Below, in pieces: positions 9,855-18,337 of a stretch of 64,000 nucleotides of DNA (positions are counted from its first letter, which is position 1; the number at the start of each line of letters is the position of its first letter). The DNA lies in contig NZ_JAERQG010000002.1 of the NCBI RefSeq assembly GCF_016734805.1, positions 124,001 to 188,000 of the forward strand, read 5' to 3'. Origin of the DNA: Marivirga atlantica (GTDB taxonomy: Bacteria; Bacteroidota; Bacteroidia; Cytophagales; Cyclobacteriaceae). The translations under genes and the position numbers were made by a program. The notes beneath the pieces were generated by a model, which saw only the letters and a list, made by a program, of their open reading frames with translations, ran no database searches and had not been told where the DNA came from.

Positions 9855-10424
9855 ATGTTTAACAGAGCCGTTTTTTCTCGTTATTTATTGATTTTTTTAC
9901 TTTCCTGTTCTTTGATTTTAACAGTGGTCATAATAGCTCGCGTTCACAATTTTTCTGATAATCTAACCGCTTTTGAGAGCAAGCAAGTGTCAAAATTAGA
10001 AGCCATTAGATTAGAGGCAATGAAAGATATCCAGTTTAGGATGGGTCAGGAGGTTTATGTACCTGTTTATTCCTCGTTAAAATTAGATAATGAAAGTTAT
10101 GAAATTGATTTCTCTATTACACTTAGCATAAGAAACACAGATACCAATCATCCACTAATTGTCAGATCAATCGATTACTACAATAGCGAAGGTGAAAAAT
10201 TCAAGCGTTTTGTAAGTAAAAGGCTGACTCTACCACCTATGGGTACTACAGATATTGTAATTAATAGGTCAGATAATTTCGGTAAAAGCGGAGGTAATTT
10301 TTATGTTGTATGGACCTCAGATACTCTGATTTCTGAACCGATAGTGCAAGCCATTATGCTTGGTCCAGGACCAAACGGATATTCTTTCCTTAGTGAAGGG
10401 AGAGTTGTGAAAAGTAAGAAATAA
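9855..10424 (+). CDS. DUF3124 domain-containing membrane-anchored protein
   Basis: A 189-residue protein with an N-terminal transmembrane/signal segment (YLLIFLLSCSLILTVVIIA) and a short charged linker. The C-terminal domain carries DUF3124 hallmarks: EVYVPVYSSL, LSIRNTD, RSIDYYNSEGEKFK, LPPMGTTDIVI, GKSGGNFYVVW and GPNGYSFLSEGR. The domain probably faces the periplasm. It stands alone between divergent and convergent neighbours. No activity is known for the family. Confidence 0.88.
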   Translation: MFNRAVFSRYLLIFLLSCSLILTVVIIARVHNFSDNLTAFESKQVSKLEAIRLEAMKDIQFRMGQEVYVPVYSSLKLDNESYEIDFSITLSIRNTDTNHPLIVRSIDYYNSEGEKFKRFVSKRLTLPPMGTTDIVINRSDNFGKSGGNFYVVWTSDTLISEPIVQAIMLGPGPNGYSFLSEGRVVKSKK

Positions 10425-10442
10425 TATACTTTTAACTAACAG

Positions 10443-11060
10443 CTATTTTAACACAACAAAAAAATCTTTTAGGCCGCTCAAAATACTTTGAATAGCATAT
10501 GCTGCTAAAATTAGGCCCATTACTTTACTAATTACTGTAATTCCGTATTCTCCTACTCGTTTTTGAACTAAGTTTGCGGCAAGCAGAATCAGCATGGTTA
10601 AAAGTATAACTAATAGTACAAGTGCTGTTGTTATTGATTGTTGTTGAATGGTATAAAGATTATTGTCAGTTAATAATACCACAGCCATGATAGCACCTGG
10701 GGAAGCAATTGATGGTATTGCCACCGGGAAAATGATAACATGTTTATAATCTTTTATCAGGTGTTTCTCGGATGCCGGCTTACCTTCTCCAAATATCATG
10801 GTTAAAGCAAATAGAAATAATATTACCCCTCCAGAAATTTGAAAGGCGTCTAGTGTTACATCCATTCCATCAAGAATAAGTTGGCCTACAACTATAAAAA
10901 ATAACAAAATAAGAAAAGAAATGAGAGAAGCCCTTACTGCTACCTTTTTCTTGTGTTTATTATCAAGTTGTTTGGTTGCTTCCAAATAAACGGGCACGGA
11001 ACCTAGAGGATCAATTACTGCTATTAAGAAAAATATTTTGGTGAGAATTTCAGTGATCAT
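10443..11060 (-). CDS. MarC family integral membrane protein
   Basis: A 205-residue protein with about six hydrophobic helices. It opens with FFLIAVIDPLGSVPVYL, the MarC family N-terminal signature, and contains PVAIPSIASPGAIM, the second conserved MarC block. The family was once linked to multiple antibiotic resistance, but its transport substrate is unsettled. It is a single gene, convergent with the DUF3124 gene 18 nt away. Confidence 0.93.
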   Translation of the reverse strand: MITEILTKIFFLIAVIDPLGSVPVYLEATKQLDNKHKKKVAVRASLISFLILLFFIVVGQLILDGMDVTLDAFQISGGVILFLFALTMIFGEGKPASEKHLIKDYKHVIIFPVAIPSIASPGAIMAVVLLTDNNLYTIQQQSITTALVLLVILLTMLILLAANLVQKRVGEYGITVISKVMGLILAAYAIQSILSGLKDFFVVLK

Positions 11061-11294
11061 TCAAAGAAGTTAAAATAAGTTTTATTCAATAAAAAAAATA
11101 ATAGTAAATGAGGGCTTTAAGAATTAATTAAATACGATTTTTATAAGCATTTGTTGTATTCTCAAACAATACAAATATTTACAGGTAGAGGTAGTATCAG
11201 TCTTTTTTAAACAATCTAAAATTTACTTAGTCAGGAGGGTATGACATTAAAAAATGTCAAACAAATGCTCTTCACGTTGCTATGAAGAGGTTAA

Positions 11295-11395
11295 AAAGTC
11301 GGGGTGGCAAGGTTGCTCATACCCTCAAGTCATGCGCTTCAAAGTCACTCGCGAAGCTTTACTTTCGAATCTCGGTCCACATCCTGCCACTTCAG
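11295..11395. repeat. Imperfect inverted-repeat segment whose ends resemble the tRNA-Pro 3' end
   Basis: The left end (TCGGGGTGGCAAGGTT) is nearly identical to the plus-strand sequence covering the 3' end of the tRNA-Pro gene 160 nt downstream (TCGGGGTGGCAGGATT). The right end (ATCCTGCCACTTC) is its inverse. The ~70 nt between contain TTCGAATCTCGGTCC, which resembles a tRNA T-arm, but no full cloverleaf can be drawn. It could be a decayed tRNA duplicate or an integration scar; this is uncertain. Confidence 0.45.
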
Positions 11396-11423
11396 AATTC
11401 CATGAATGATAAAATTAGAACAT

Positions 11424-11455
11424 AAAAAAAGCCAGCAGAAAAATCTACTGGCTTT
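11424..11455 (-). terminator. Rho-independent terminator after the tRNA genes
   Basis: On the minus strand the stem AAAGCCAGTAGA / TCTGCTGGCTTT (one A-C mismatch, TTTT loop) is followed by a T-run. It lies immediately 3' of tRNA-Pro and would end the tRNA-Ser/tRNA-Pro transcript. Confidence 0.85.
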
Positions 11456-11456
11456 G

Positions 11457-11530
11457 TCGGGGTGGCAGGATTCGAACCTACGACCTCCTCGTCCCAAACG
11501 AGGCGCGATACCGGGCTACGCTACACCCCG
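11457..11530 (-). tRNA. tRNA-Pro (anticodon TGG)
   Basis: A 74-nt minus-strand gene with acceptor stem CGGGGTG / CACCCCG and discriminator A. The anticodon arm CCTCG-TTTGGGA-CGAGG gives anticodon TGG, and the T arm contains GGTTCGAATCC. The 3' CCA is not encoded. It lies 88 nt downstream of tRNA-Ser on the same strand. Confidence 0.95.
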
Positions 11531-11618
11531 ATGAATATTTTACACCGGATGACTCTTTTAGGGAGAGTCCGATTTGCAATCCATGCTAAATCATCCCTTA
11601 AATCAAAAATTTTCTCTG

Positions 11619-11707
11619 CGGAGGAAGGGGGATTCGAACCCCCGGTACCCGATAAAAGGTACGGCAGTTTAGCAAACTACTGGTTTCAGCCACTCACCCA
11701 CTCCTCC
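11619..11707 (-). tRNA. tRNA-Ser (anticodon GCT)
   Basis: An 89-nt minus-strand gene with acceptor stem GGAGGAG / TTCCTCC (one G-U pair), discriminator G, and anticodon loop TTGCTAA giving anticodon GCT. It has a long variable arm (CCGTACC ... GGTACCG) as expected for a class II tRNA, and a GGGGG-TTCGAAT-CCCCC T arm. CCA is not encoded. Confidence 0.95.
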
Positions 11708-11907
11708 AAAATCGGTTGAGAAAGCGTTCCTTTCTCTGATTTGGATTGCAAATATAAGGGAAGTATTTTCTTTTTCACAAACTTAATACACTATTATTTT
11801 TAATCCTTTTTTAACTCTCTGTAAGTCAATAAAAAATGAAGACTATTTTTTTTAAAATTTCATTAAAAGAAAGTCAAAATTCTCTTAGATGAATATTCAA
11901 CAATGAA

Positions 11908-11937
11908 TTGAGCTTTACGTTTCCTTTTATATTTTTG
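11908..11937 (+). promoter_or_regulatory. Bacteroidota-type promoter of batB-batC
   Basis: TTG at 11908-11910 and TATTTTTG at 11930-11937 are separated by 19 nt, matching the TTG/TAnnTTTG promoter of Bacteroidota. Transcription would begin around 11944. That makes a GTG at 11937 an unlikely start and favours the ATG at 11955. Confidence 0.65.
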
Positions 11938-11954
11938 TGCATAAATTGCAGTCT

Positions 11955-12926
11955 ATGACTTGGGTACATTCCTTAGGAACTACAGAAATTATATTTATCC
12001 TCATTTTTTTAATCTTATACCTGGCTTATGGCTTTAGGTATTTTAAGGTGGCGAAGGCTTTAAATCAATCGCGACTTAACATCATCCCTAAATTCATTTT
12101 ACGATCTATTGCCTTTATACTCATTATCATGTCGTTATTAGGTCCATCTTTTGGGGCTGATAAGAAAGAGGTGAAGTCGGTGGGGAAGGATATCATGATT
12201 GCCATCGATCTTTCCCAAAGCATGAATGCTTACGATATTGCTCCTACTCGTTTAGAAAAGGTGAAGTATGAGCTTAAAAACATTGTGGAATCTTTCAATT
12301 CGGATAGAATTGGCTTGCTTATTTTCTCGTCTGAAGCGTTTGTGCAGTGTCCGCTGACTTACGATCAAAATGCACTGAACTTGTTTATTGAAACATTGAA
12401 TACCGGCTTGGTGCCAAGTACAGGAACAGATTTTGGTGCTGCATTAAGCATGGCTTATGATAAGCTAACTTCTGAAGAAGAGACTACTTCTGAACAACAG
12501 AAATCTAAAATTGTAATCTTAATTAGTGATGGGGAAGATTTTGGAGAAAATACTGATCAGGCCGTTGAAGATATAAAGGAGGGAGGCATCAGGTTATTTA
12601 CATTAGGTGTAGGTACTGAAAAAGGTAGTAGAATTAATGTTAGAAATGGCTACAAAAGGAACAATCAAGGAGAAGTGGTCGTTTCTAAATTAAACTCAGA
12701 ATCCTTACAGGATATAGCATATCAGGCGGATGGTGAGTATTTTGAAATCAATAACCTCATTAATGAAGTAGGCAAGCTTATCGCTACTATTAATACAATA
12801 GAAGGGGAACTAAAGGATACCAGGTTTATTGATACTTCAGCTAATAAATATGCTTACTTCCTGGGAGCAGCTTTATTACTGTTCTTTATAGATGTGTTGT
12901 GGGGTAAAAAAGTAATTAAATTATGA
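11955..12926 (+). CDS. batB: von Willebrand factor A domain protein, BatB-like
   Basis: A membrane-anchored VWA protein with N-terminal helices at about residues 8-26 and 44-62. The VWA domain has a complete MIDAS start (DLSQS, residues 85-89) and GTDFGAALSMAY and LISDGEDFGE further on. A C-terminal transmembrane helix (YAYFLGAALLLFFIDVLWG) ends the protein. This is the BatA/BatB layout of the Bacteroides aerotolerance (Bat) system, whose biochemical role is not settled. The stop overlaps the batC start by 4 nt (ATGA), so translation is coupled. I use ATG 11955 because the predicted transcript starts at about 11944. Confidence 0.87.
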   Translation: MTWVHSLGTTEIIFILIFLILYLAYGFRYFKVAKALNQSRLNIIPKFILRSIAFILIIMSLLGPSFGADKKEVKSVGKDIMIAIDLSQSMNAYDIAPTRLEKVKYELKNIVESFNSDRIGLLIFSSEAFVQCPLTYDQNALNLFIETLNTGLVPSTGTDFGAALSMAYDKLTSEEETTSEQQKSKIVILISDGEDFGENTDQAVEDIKEGGIRLFTLGVGTEKGSRINVRNGYKRNNQGEVVVSKLNSESLQDIAYQADGEYFEINNLINEVGKLIATINTIEGELKDTRFIDTSANKYAYFLGAALLLFFIDVLWGKKVIKL

Positions 12927-13867
12927 GAATACTCTTTTTAATATTTTTCATGTTTATCAATCTATCAGCTTTTGCTACTGATCCTGTAACCAAAATAGCT
13001 AAAGCCAATAAAGCTAAAGAAGAAGCCGAAAAGGCTTTTAGAGCAGGAGAGTATCAAAAAGCTATAGAGCATTACTCATACTTGTTAGATAGCCTTAATT
13101 ATGATAATGATGCCGCTGTTCTTAATAGAGCGCATTCCTATTTTAATCTAAAAGACACATTAAATGCCTATGAGGCTTACAGAACGGCCAGTATGTCTAC
13201 TAATAAGGAGATAAAGTCTACAGCCTTCAATCAGTTAGGTAATTTATCAGAACAACAAAAACAGAACAAGGAAGCCTTAGAATTCTACAAGGAAGCTTTG
13301 AAGGCGAATCCTACTAATAGCGAGGCACGCTACAATTATGAGTTATTAAAGAAAAAGTTAGAGGAGCAAGAGAAAAATAAAGACCAGCAGCAAAATAAGG
13401 ATCAGCAGAATCAAGATCAAAACAAAGAGGATCAACAGAATAAGGACCAGCAGAACAAGCAGGATCAAAATAAAAATCAAGAGGATCAAAATTCTGAGGA
13501 TCAACAAAATAAAGAAGATCAGGAAAAGTCTCAAGAAGGCGATGAATCCAAAGAACAGCAGGATAAAAAGAATGCTGATCAACAAGACAAATCAGAAGAG
13601 CAAAAGGACGGAGAGCAACAAGATCAGAAGTCTCAGGAAGACCAACAAAGTGCTGATGAACAGAAACAGCAAGAACAGGAGGCTAAAAAGGAGGGAGAAC
13701 AAGAGCAAATGAAACCCTCTACCAAGGAAAAACTTGAAGCCATGAATGTTTCTGAGGAAAAAGCCAAAATGATTTTGGAGGCATTGCGAAATAAAGAAGC
13801 TCAATATTTACAGCAAACAAGAAAGAAAGCCACTAAAAGGCAGGATAGCGGTAAGCCCGACTGGTAA
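12923..13867 (+). CDS. batC: TPR protein with a Gln/Asp/Lys/Glu-rich tail, BatC-like
   Basis: A signal peptide (ILFLIFFMFINLSAFA) is followed by TPR repeats at about 30-145 and then by an extreme low-complexity region (about 146-260) made of DQQNK, EDQQ and similar units, ending in a helical C-terminus (NVSEEKAKMILEALRNKE). That C-terminal motif and the position directly after batB identify BatC. The tail is acidic, polar and probably disordered in the periplasm. Long reverse-strand reading frames over this region are artefacts of the repetitive codons. No batA, batD or batE homologue is adjacent. Confidence 0.87.
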   Translation: MRILFLIFFMFINLSAFATDPVTKIAKANKAKEEAEKAFRAGEYQKAIEHYSYLLDSLNYDNDAAVLNRAHSYFNLKDTLNAYEAYRTASMSTNKEIKSTAFNQLGNLSEQQKQNKEALEFYKEALKANPTNSEARYNYELLKKKLEEQEKNKDQQQNKDQQNQDQNKEDQQNKDQQNKQDQNKNQEDQNSEDQQNKEDQEKSQEGDESKEQQDKKNADQQDKSEEQKDGEQQDQKSQEDQQSADEQKQQEQEAKKEGEQEQMKPSTKEKLEAMNVSEEKAKMILEALRNKEAQYLQQTRKKATKRQDSGKPDW

Positions 13868-13921
13868 TTAATTTATCGAGATAAGGCATCGACTATTGCT
13901 AAATCCAACTTGGCTAATAGC

Positions 13922-13952
13922 TTTTGATACTCTTCAAAAATCAGTACTTTCG
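13922..13952 (+). promoter_or_regulatory. Predicted promoter of the thiolase gene
   Basis: TTTTG at 13922-13926 and TACTTTCG at 13945-13952 are 18 nt apart and fit the Bacteroidota -33/-7 pattern with one deviation. Transcription would begin near 13959, leaving a leader of about 60 nt before the ATG at 14021. Confidence 0.5.
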
Positions 13953-14020
13953 CAACACAAAGTTAACTAATGTTTGTTAGGTAACTGAATCAAGTAAAAA
14001 TCAACTAAAAAATTATACAG

Positions 14021-15199
14021 ATGAAGGAAGTATATATCATTTCAGCAGTTCGTACACCAATTGGTAGCTTTGGAGGCAGCTTATCCAGCCTGACAGCTAC
14101 CCAGTTAGGATCAGCTGCTATTAAAGGAGCACTTTCAAAAGCCAATGTAGATGCCAAAGAGGTAGAAGAAGTTTTCATGGGTAATGTGGTTTCTGCCGGT
14201 TTAGGTCAGGCACCTGCCAGACAAGCCGCTTTAGGTGCAGGAATTGGTACAAATGTTCCATGTACTACTGTAAATAAGGTATGTTCTTCAGGAATGAAAT
14301 CTGTAATGTTTGGTGCTCAGGCTATCATGTTAGGGCAAGCCGATACAATCGTTGCGGGTGGTATGGAAAGCATGTCAAATGCTCCATATTATGTTCCGAA
14401 AGCGCGTTATGGCTATAAATATGGTCACGGACAGCTAATTGATGGTTTAATGCATGATGGTCTGTGGGAAGTTTACAATCAGTTTCCGATGGGTAACTGT
14501 GCTGACAACACTGCTAAAGAAATGAACATCAGCCGTGAAGAGCAGGATGAATATGCCATCAACTCTTACAAAAGAGTAGCTAAAGCAACAGAAGAAGGTT
14601 GGTTTAAAGATGAGATTGTACCAGTAGAGGTGCCACAAAGAAAAGGCGACCCTTTAGTAATCTCTGAAGATGAAGAATACAAAAATGTAAGATTCGATAA
14701 AATACCATCTTTACGCCCTGTGTTTGGTAAAGAAGGTACGGTAACTGCTGCTAATGCATCAACTATTAATGATGGTGCTTCAGCACTTATATTGATGAGC
14801 AAAGAAAAAGCAGACGCTTTAGGCCTTAAGCCAATCGCTAAAATCAAAGGTTTTGCTGATGCTGCTCAAGATCCAATGTGGTTTACTACGGCTCCATCAT
14901 TGGCTATTCCTAAAGCAATGGAAAGAGCAGGAGTGAAAAAAGAAGAGGTTGACTTTTTCGAAATTAATGAAGCCTTTTCAGCAGTAGCACTAGCAAATAA
15001 CAAAGAATTAGGTTTAGATGCAGCTAAAGTGAATGTATTCGGTGGTGCTGTAGCACTAGGTCACCCATTAGGTACATCAGGTGCCAGAATCATTGCCACT
15101 TTACATTCTGTAATGGCGAAAAATTCAGGTAAGATAGGCGTTGCAGGTATTTGCAATGGTGGAGGTGGGGCTTCTGCTATTGTTATTGAGAAAATGTGA
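14021..15199 (+). CDS. Acetyl-CoA C-acyltransferase (thiolase)
   Basis: A 392-residue thiolase, full length for the family. The N-terminus is VYIISAVRTPIGSFGG. The nucleophilic Cys88 lies in NKVCSSGMKS. The motifs NEAFSAV and GGAVALGHPLGTSGAR (His348) follow, and the second active-site Cys378 is in GICNGGGG. It catalyses reversible condensation or thiolysis of acyl-CoA with acetyl-CoA in the cytosol. Sequence alone does not separate a biosynthetic acetoacetyl-CoA thiolase (AtoB-like) from a degradative role, though the absence of FadB/FadE neighbours leans to the former. It has its own promoter and terminator. Confidence 0.95.
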   Translation: MKEVYIISAVRTPIGSFGGSLSSLTATQLGSAAIKGALSKANVDAKEVEEVFMGNVVSAGLGQAPARQAALGAGIGTNVPCTTVNKVCSSGMKSVMFGAQAIMLGQADTIVAGGMESMSNAPYYVPKARYGYKYGHGQLIDGLMHDGLWEVYNQFPMGNCADNTAKEMNISREEQDEYAINSYKRVAKATEEGWFKDEIVPVEVPQRKGDPLVISEDEEYKNVRFDKIPSLRPVFGKEGTVTAANASTINDGASALILMSKEKADALGLKPIAKIKGFADAAQDPMWFTTAPSLAIPKAMERAGVKKEEVDFFEINEAFSAVALANNKELGLDAAKVNVFGGAVALGHPLGTSGARIIATLHSVMAKNSGKIGVAGICNGGGGASAIVIEKM

Positions 15200-15226
15200 T
15201 AATAATATTATAATTACATAGTTATT

Positions 15227-15256
15227 AAAACCCCGATGGCTTCATTGGGGTTTTTT
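15227..15256 (+). terminator. Rho-independent terminator of the thiolase gene
   Basis: A stem of AAAACCCCGATG / CATTGGGGTTTT with one G-T pair and a GCTT loop continues into a T-run. It starts 27 nt after the stop codon. Confidence 0.9.
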
Positions 15257-15281
15257 CTTGAATAAAGTATATTAACAACAA

Positions 15282-16613
15282 ATGCATCATTATATAAAAC
15301 TCACTTTTCTGGTACTTTTTTCTGTTCAATCATATACTGTTTTAGCACAGGATAGACAAAAGATTGCGACTTACTACGATAGTGCTCGAATAGTACCTAA
15401 AGAGGTGTTTTTTATTCTCAATGGTGATAGCAGCAACATTGAAGGAGCGTACAAGAAGTTCTATGACAATGGTAAACTCATGGCTAAGGGGCAGTTCAAG
15501 AGTGGGGAGGAAGAAGGTACTTTTGAAATGTACTATCCTAATGGAGATGTGATGCGCACTACCGATTTTGCTAATGGTTTAAGAACTGGCAAAACAGTAG
15601 TCTACTCAAAAGAAGGCCAAATATTACAGGAAGCTACATTTATTAGAGATACGCTCGAAGGTAAGCTAACACTGTACTATGAGGATGGTCAGCTTAAAAG
15701 TGAGAGCGATTTTGCTAAGGGTAAGCCGGACGGATTGGTAGTAGAATATTATCCTGATGGTACCGTAGCGCAAAAAATCAACTATAAAGATGGTAAGCCC
15801 AATGGATTGACTGAAAGATTCTTCAAAAATGGAAGTATCAAAACAAAAGAACACTATAAAAACGGTGACCTCAACGGAGCTTTCACTACTTATTATCCCA
15901 ATGGGCAGGTTGAGACTATCTTCACCAATATTGATGGGAAGAAATCAGGTGAATTTAGAAACTACGATAAAGAAGGTAATCTCTTGCTTAAAGGGTTCTA
16001 CAAAAATGGAAAGCTTGATGGAGAAAATTTAAGTTATTATCCTTCCGGCAAGGTTAAGACTACCAGAAATTACAAAGCTGGTTTCCTATCTGGCGAGGTA
16101 CTTGAATATGACAAGGAGGGTAATCTGGTAAAGAAAACAGTTTATAGCGATGATGCACAGAACAAGGAAGTATATACATATTATACCGATGGCAATGTAA
16201 AATCTATTGAATACTTCGTGAATGACGAGCCGGAAGGTGAGCACTCTTTTTTTTATGCTAGCGGAAAACTCAAGCGAGTTGAAAATTATAGCAAAGGCAC
16301 CTTACAAGGACAAGTAGTTACCTTCTTTGGTGATGACCAAATACAATCATCAACCTTATATCAGATGGGCAAAAAGACTGGTGTGGAAACTTTTTACTAC
16401 GAAAGTGGTCAGGAAAAATCCACCCAGGTTTATAAATTCGGCAAGAAGCAAGGCGAATATACGGAGTTTCACCCGAATGGAAAGGTGGCAGTTAAAGGAC
16501 TCTATTCAGGTAATATGAAAGTAGAAGACTGGAAGTATTACAATGAAAAAGGAGAACTGCTAAAGACTGAGAAATACTTTAGAGATAAACTGCAGGAGAC
16601 AATTGATAATTAA
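15282..16613 (+). CDS. Exported MORN-repeat-variant protein
   Basis: A signal peptide (LTFLVLFSVQSYTVLAQ) is followed by about 16 tandem ~23-residue MORN-variant repeats from residue 45 to the end. Typical units are YYPNGQVE, NYKDGKPNGL and EYYPDGTV. The family (PF07661, sometimes labelled YwqK-like antitoxin) is common in Bacteroidota and forms an elongated beta structure. The antitoxin label is not supported here because there is no toxin partner and the protein is exported. It begins just after the thiolase terminator and appears to be transcribed alone. Function unknown. Confidence 0.87.
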   Translation: MHHYIKLTFLVLFSVQSYTVLAQDRQKIATYYDSARIVPKEVFFILNGDSSNIEGAYKKFYDNGKLMAKGQFKSGEEEGTFEMYYPNGDVMRTTDFANGLRTGKTVVYSKEGQILQEATFIRDTLEGKLTLYYEDGQLKSESDFAKGKPDGLVVEYYPDGTVAQKINYKDGKPNGLTERFFKNGSIKTKEHYKNGDLNGAFTTYYPNGQVETIFTNIDGKKSGEFRNYDKEGNLLLKGFYKNGKLDGENLSYYPSGKVKTTRNYKAGFLSGEVLEYDKEGNLVKKTVYSDDAQNKEVYTYYTDGNVKSIEYFVNDEPEGEHSFFYASGKLKRVENYSKGTLQGQVVTFFGDDQIQSSTLYQMGKKTGVETFYYESGQEKSTQVYKFGKKQGEYTEFHPNGKVAVKGLYSGNMKVEDWKYYNEKGELLKTEKYFRDKLQETIDN

Positions 16614-16712
16614 CAATAGCTCCGAGTTACCAGCTTTGAGCCACGAGTGTCTTACTCAAAACTTGAAGCTCGTAACTCGAAACCACCAATTCATCATTGT
16701 TAATTATTCCTT
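16603..16712. repeat. Intergenic inverted-repeat element rich in GAGTTACGAGC-type words
   Basis: Between two convergent genes, ATTGATAATTAACAAT on the left is mirrored by CATTGTTAATTAT on the right. The interior carries AGCTCCGAGTTACCAGC and AAGCTCGTAACTCGAAA, which are roughly inverse to each other. It may act as a bidirectional terminator. Related words recur at 19309-19390, and AATTAACAAT-type words recur at 18266-18335. Confidence 0.5.
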
Positions 16713-17804
16713 CACATACGCCTTGATAATAATATCCTTGGCTGGTGCAGTCGGATCGTTTGTGAATAAAGTTACTCGCTTTACCTGAGGGCCTCTTCTG
16801 CCTTCTGTGTCAAAAGCTACTTTGAGTAGAGCACTTTCACCTGATTTGATGTCTTCCTTTTCCAGAGAAGTAGATAAACAATCGCAACTGCTTTTTACCT
16901 GTCTTATGTTGAGGGTTTTCTTACCTGTATTTTCAAAGACAAAGGCATGTACAATACTATCTCCCTCTTGAACAGATTCAAAATCAAACTCCTCTTCTTC
17001 AAAATTGATTTTTGGCTGCTTGGCTAATTCCTTCTCACTCATTGGAGGGAAATATTCTAGTATGGTAGCAATGAGATTTAAGTTTTTATTAGGCTCATTT
17101 TCTTCATCAGTAAAAATAACCAGTTGGTCATTATGGAACCCCAAATCATTTTTCACTTCAGGCTTGTAGGTGATTTTTATAGCTCCACCACGCTTAGGGT
17201 AAAGCACTTTTGGTTCCACATTTACGCTTATAAAGTCTCCACTTACCACTTTATCAGAAAAGGTGATGGTGTCAGATGACTGGTTGAAAATTTCAAAAGT
17301 TTTGGTGACAGTCTTTTCGGTAGTAATGGTGCCGAAATTAAGAAATTTGCTTTTAAACCTGATTCCTCCCATTTCTGTAGGGTAGTTATCTTCTATGCTT
17401 ACTGATTTTGGCTCCACATAACCGCTGATGCGTAACAACTTGGCGGTTGGTGGTAGGCTACTTTTCACAGTAATAGTCTTGTTGAATTTTCCGGGTCGGT
17501 TAAATGGATTATAGGCAACCACTATTTTAGCTGAATCACCTGGCAGCACACCTTCTTTTTCCCAGAAGGGAGTGGTGCATCCGCATGAGGCACGAACAGA
17601 TTGCAGGAAAAGTGTATCCTCAGAAATATTCTCCACATAGAAAGTGTGTTTCACTTCTCCGTCTGCTTCTTTGATGCGCCCAAAGTCGTAATTATTTTCC
17701 GTAAATTTTATTTTCGGAGGAATGCTTTGTGCAAAAACCAGATTATTGATGATAAAGCATAAAACAAAAAACAAAGTGCTTTTACCTAATTCAATATTCT
17801 TCAT
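16704..17804 (-). CDS. Exported DUF1573 domain protein with two repeats
   Basis: A 366-residue protein with a signal peptide (STLFFVLCFIINNLVFAQ). It has an N-terminal DUF1573 domain (FTENNYDFGRIKEADGEVKH, then VRASCGCTTPFW and VAYNPFNRPGKF) and a second C-terminal one (FEEEEFDFESVQEGDSIVHA, VKSSCDCLS, VAFDTEGRRGPQ). A related Ig-like module lies between them. The conserved SCGC/SCDC cysteines are typical. DUF1573 proteins are abundant exported Ig-fold (ASH/PapD-like) proteins in Bacteroidota with unknown roles. It is convergent with the MORN protein and divergent from doxX. Confidence 0.9.
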   Translation of the reverse strand: MKNIELGKSTLFFVLCFIINNLVFAQSIPPKIKFTENNYDFGRIKEADGEVKHTFYVENISEDTLFLQSVRASCGCTTPFWEKEGVLPGDSAKIVVAYNPFNRPGKFNKTITVKSSLPPTAKLLRISGYVEPKSVSIEDNYPTEMGGIRFKSKFLNFGTITTEKTVTKTFEIFNQSSDTITFSDKVVSGDFISVNVEPKVLYPKRGGAIKITYKPEVKNDLGFHNDQLVIFTDEENEPNKNLNLIATILEYFPPMSEKELAKQPKINFEEEEFDFESVQEGDSIVHAFVFENTGKKTLNIRQVKSSCDCLSTSLEKEDIKSGESALLKVAFDTEGRRGPQVKRVTLFTNDPTAPAKDIIIKAYVKE

Positions 17805-17877
17805 AAATTCGTGATTCTTAACAGTTGCGAAGATACTAAAATCTCATCGTCTTCGCCTTTTACTAAAAATTAATAGC

Positions 17878-18267
17878 TTGAAAAATTCAAATTTTAGTTT
17901 GCTACTTTTAAGGCTTATGGGAGGAGGGTTGATGCTCTTGCATGGCTACCCTAAGCTGATGAAAATTATAAATGGAGATTTGGGCTTTGCTGATCCTTTA
18001 GGATTGGGCGAACCAATTTCTTTATACCTGGCGGTTTTTGCAGAATTTGTATGTTCTATTTTGCTCATCTTAGGCTTGTTTACACGTTGGGCTGTGTTGC
18101 CCTATATTTTTACAATGGCCATTGCAGTTTTTGTGATTCATGCCGGTGATGGCTTGCAAAAACAAGAGCTAGGATTACTATATTTAGGCATCGGAATTTT
18201 AATCATGATCAATGGGGCAGGCAAGTACAGCCTCGATTACAGAATTAAAAGAAGAAGCTACCTTTAG
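17878..18267 (+). CDS. DoxX family membrane protein
   Basis: A 129-residue, four-helix protein with the DoxX signature LLLRLMGGGLMLLHGYPKL and FAEFVCSILLILGLFTR. The start is a TTG at 17878; the nearest ATG would remove part of the first helix, so TTG is preferred. The DoxX/SURF4-like family is loosely linked to redox homeostasis or thiosulfate:quinone oxidoreductases, and most members have no assigned role. It begins 73 nt upstream-divergent from the DUF1573 gene and precedes trpS. Confidence 0.87.
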   Translation: MKNSNFSLLLLRLMGGGLMLLHGYPKLMKIINGDLGFADPLGLGEPISLYLAVFAEFVCSILLILGLFTRWAVLPYIFTMAIAVFVIHAGDGLQKQELGLLYLGIGILIMINGAGKYSLDYRIKRRSYL

Positions 18268-18335
18268 TCAATTATCAATGAACAATGATCAATTAACAAT
18301 TGGTCCATTACTAATTACTCATTACTAATTAAAAA
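18266..18335. repeat. Low-complexity AT-rich intergenic repeat
   Basis: The gap between doxX and trpS consists of reiterated words such as TCAATTATCAATGAACAATGA and ATTACTAATTACTCATTACT. The same AATTAACAAT word borders the element at 16603-16712. Confidence 0.4.
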
Positions 18336-18337
18336 AT

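Noticed and set aside
11462-11719. Plus-strand frame of 85 codons
   Set aside because: It lies on the antisense strand of tRNA-Pro and tRNA-Ser.
13358-13804. Two Leu/Ile/Phe-rich minus-strand frames
   Set aside because: They are the complement of the Gln/Asp/Lys-rich BatC tail; the hydrophobic look is an artefact of codon composition.
15282-16613. Toxin-antitoxin antitoxin (YwqK label)
   Set aside because: The protein is exported and has no toxin neighbour; the label comes only from the MORN-variant repeat.
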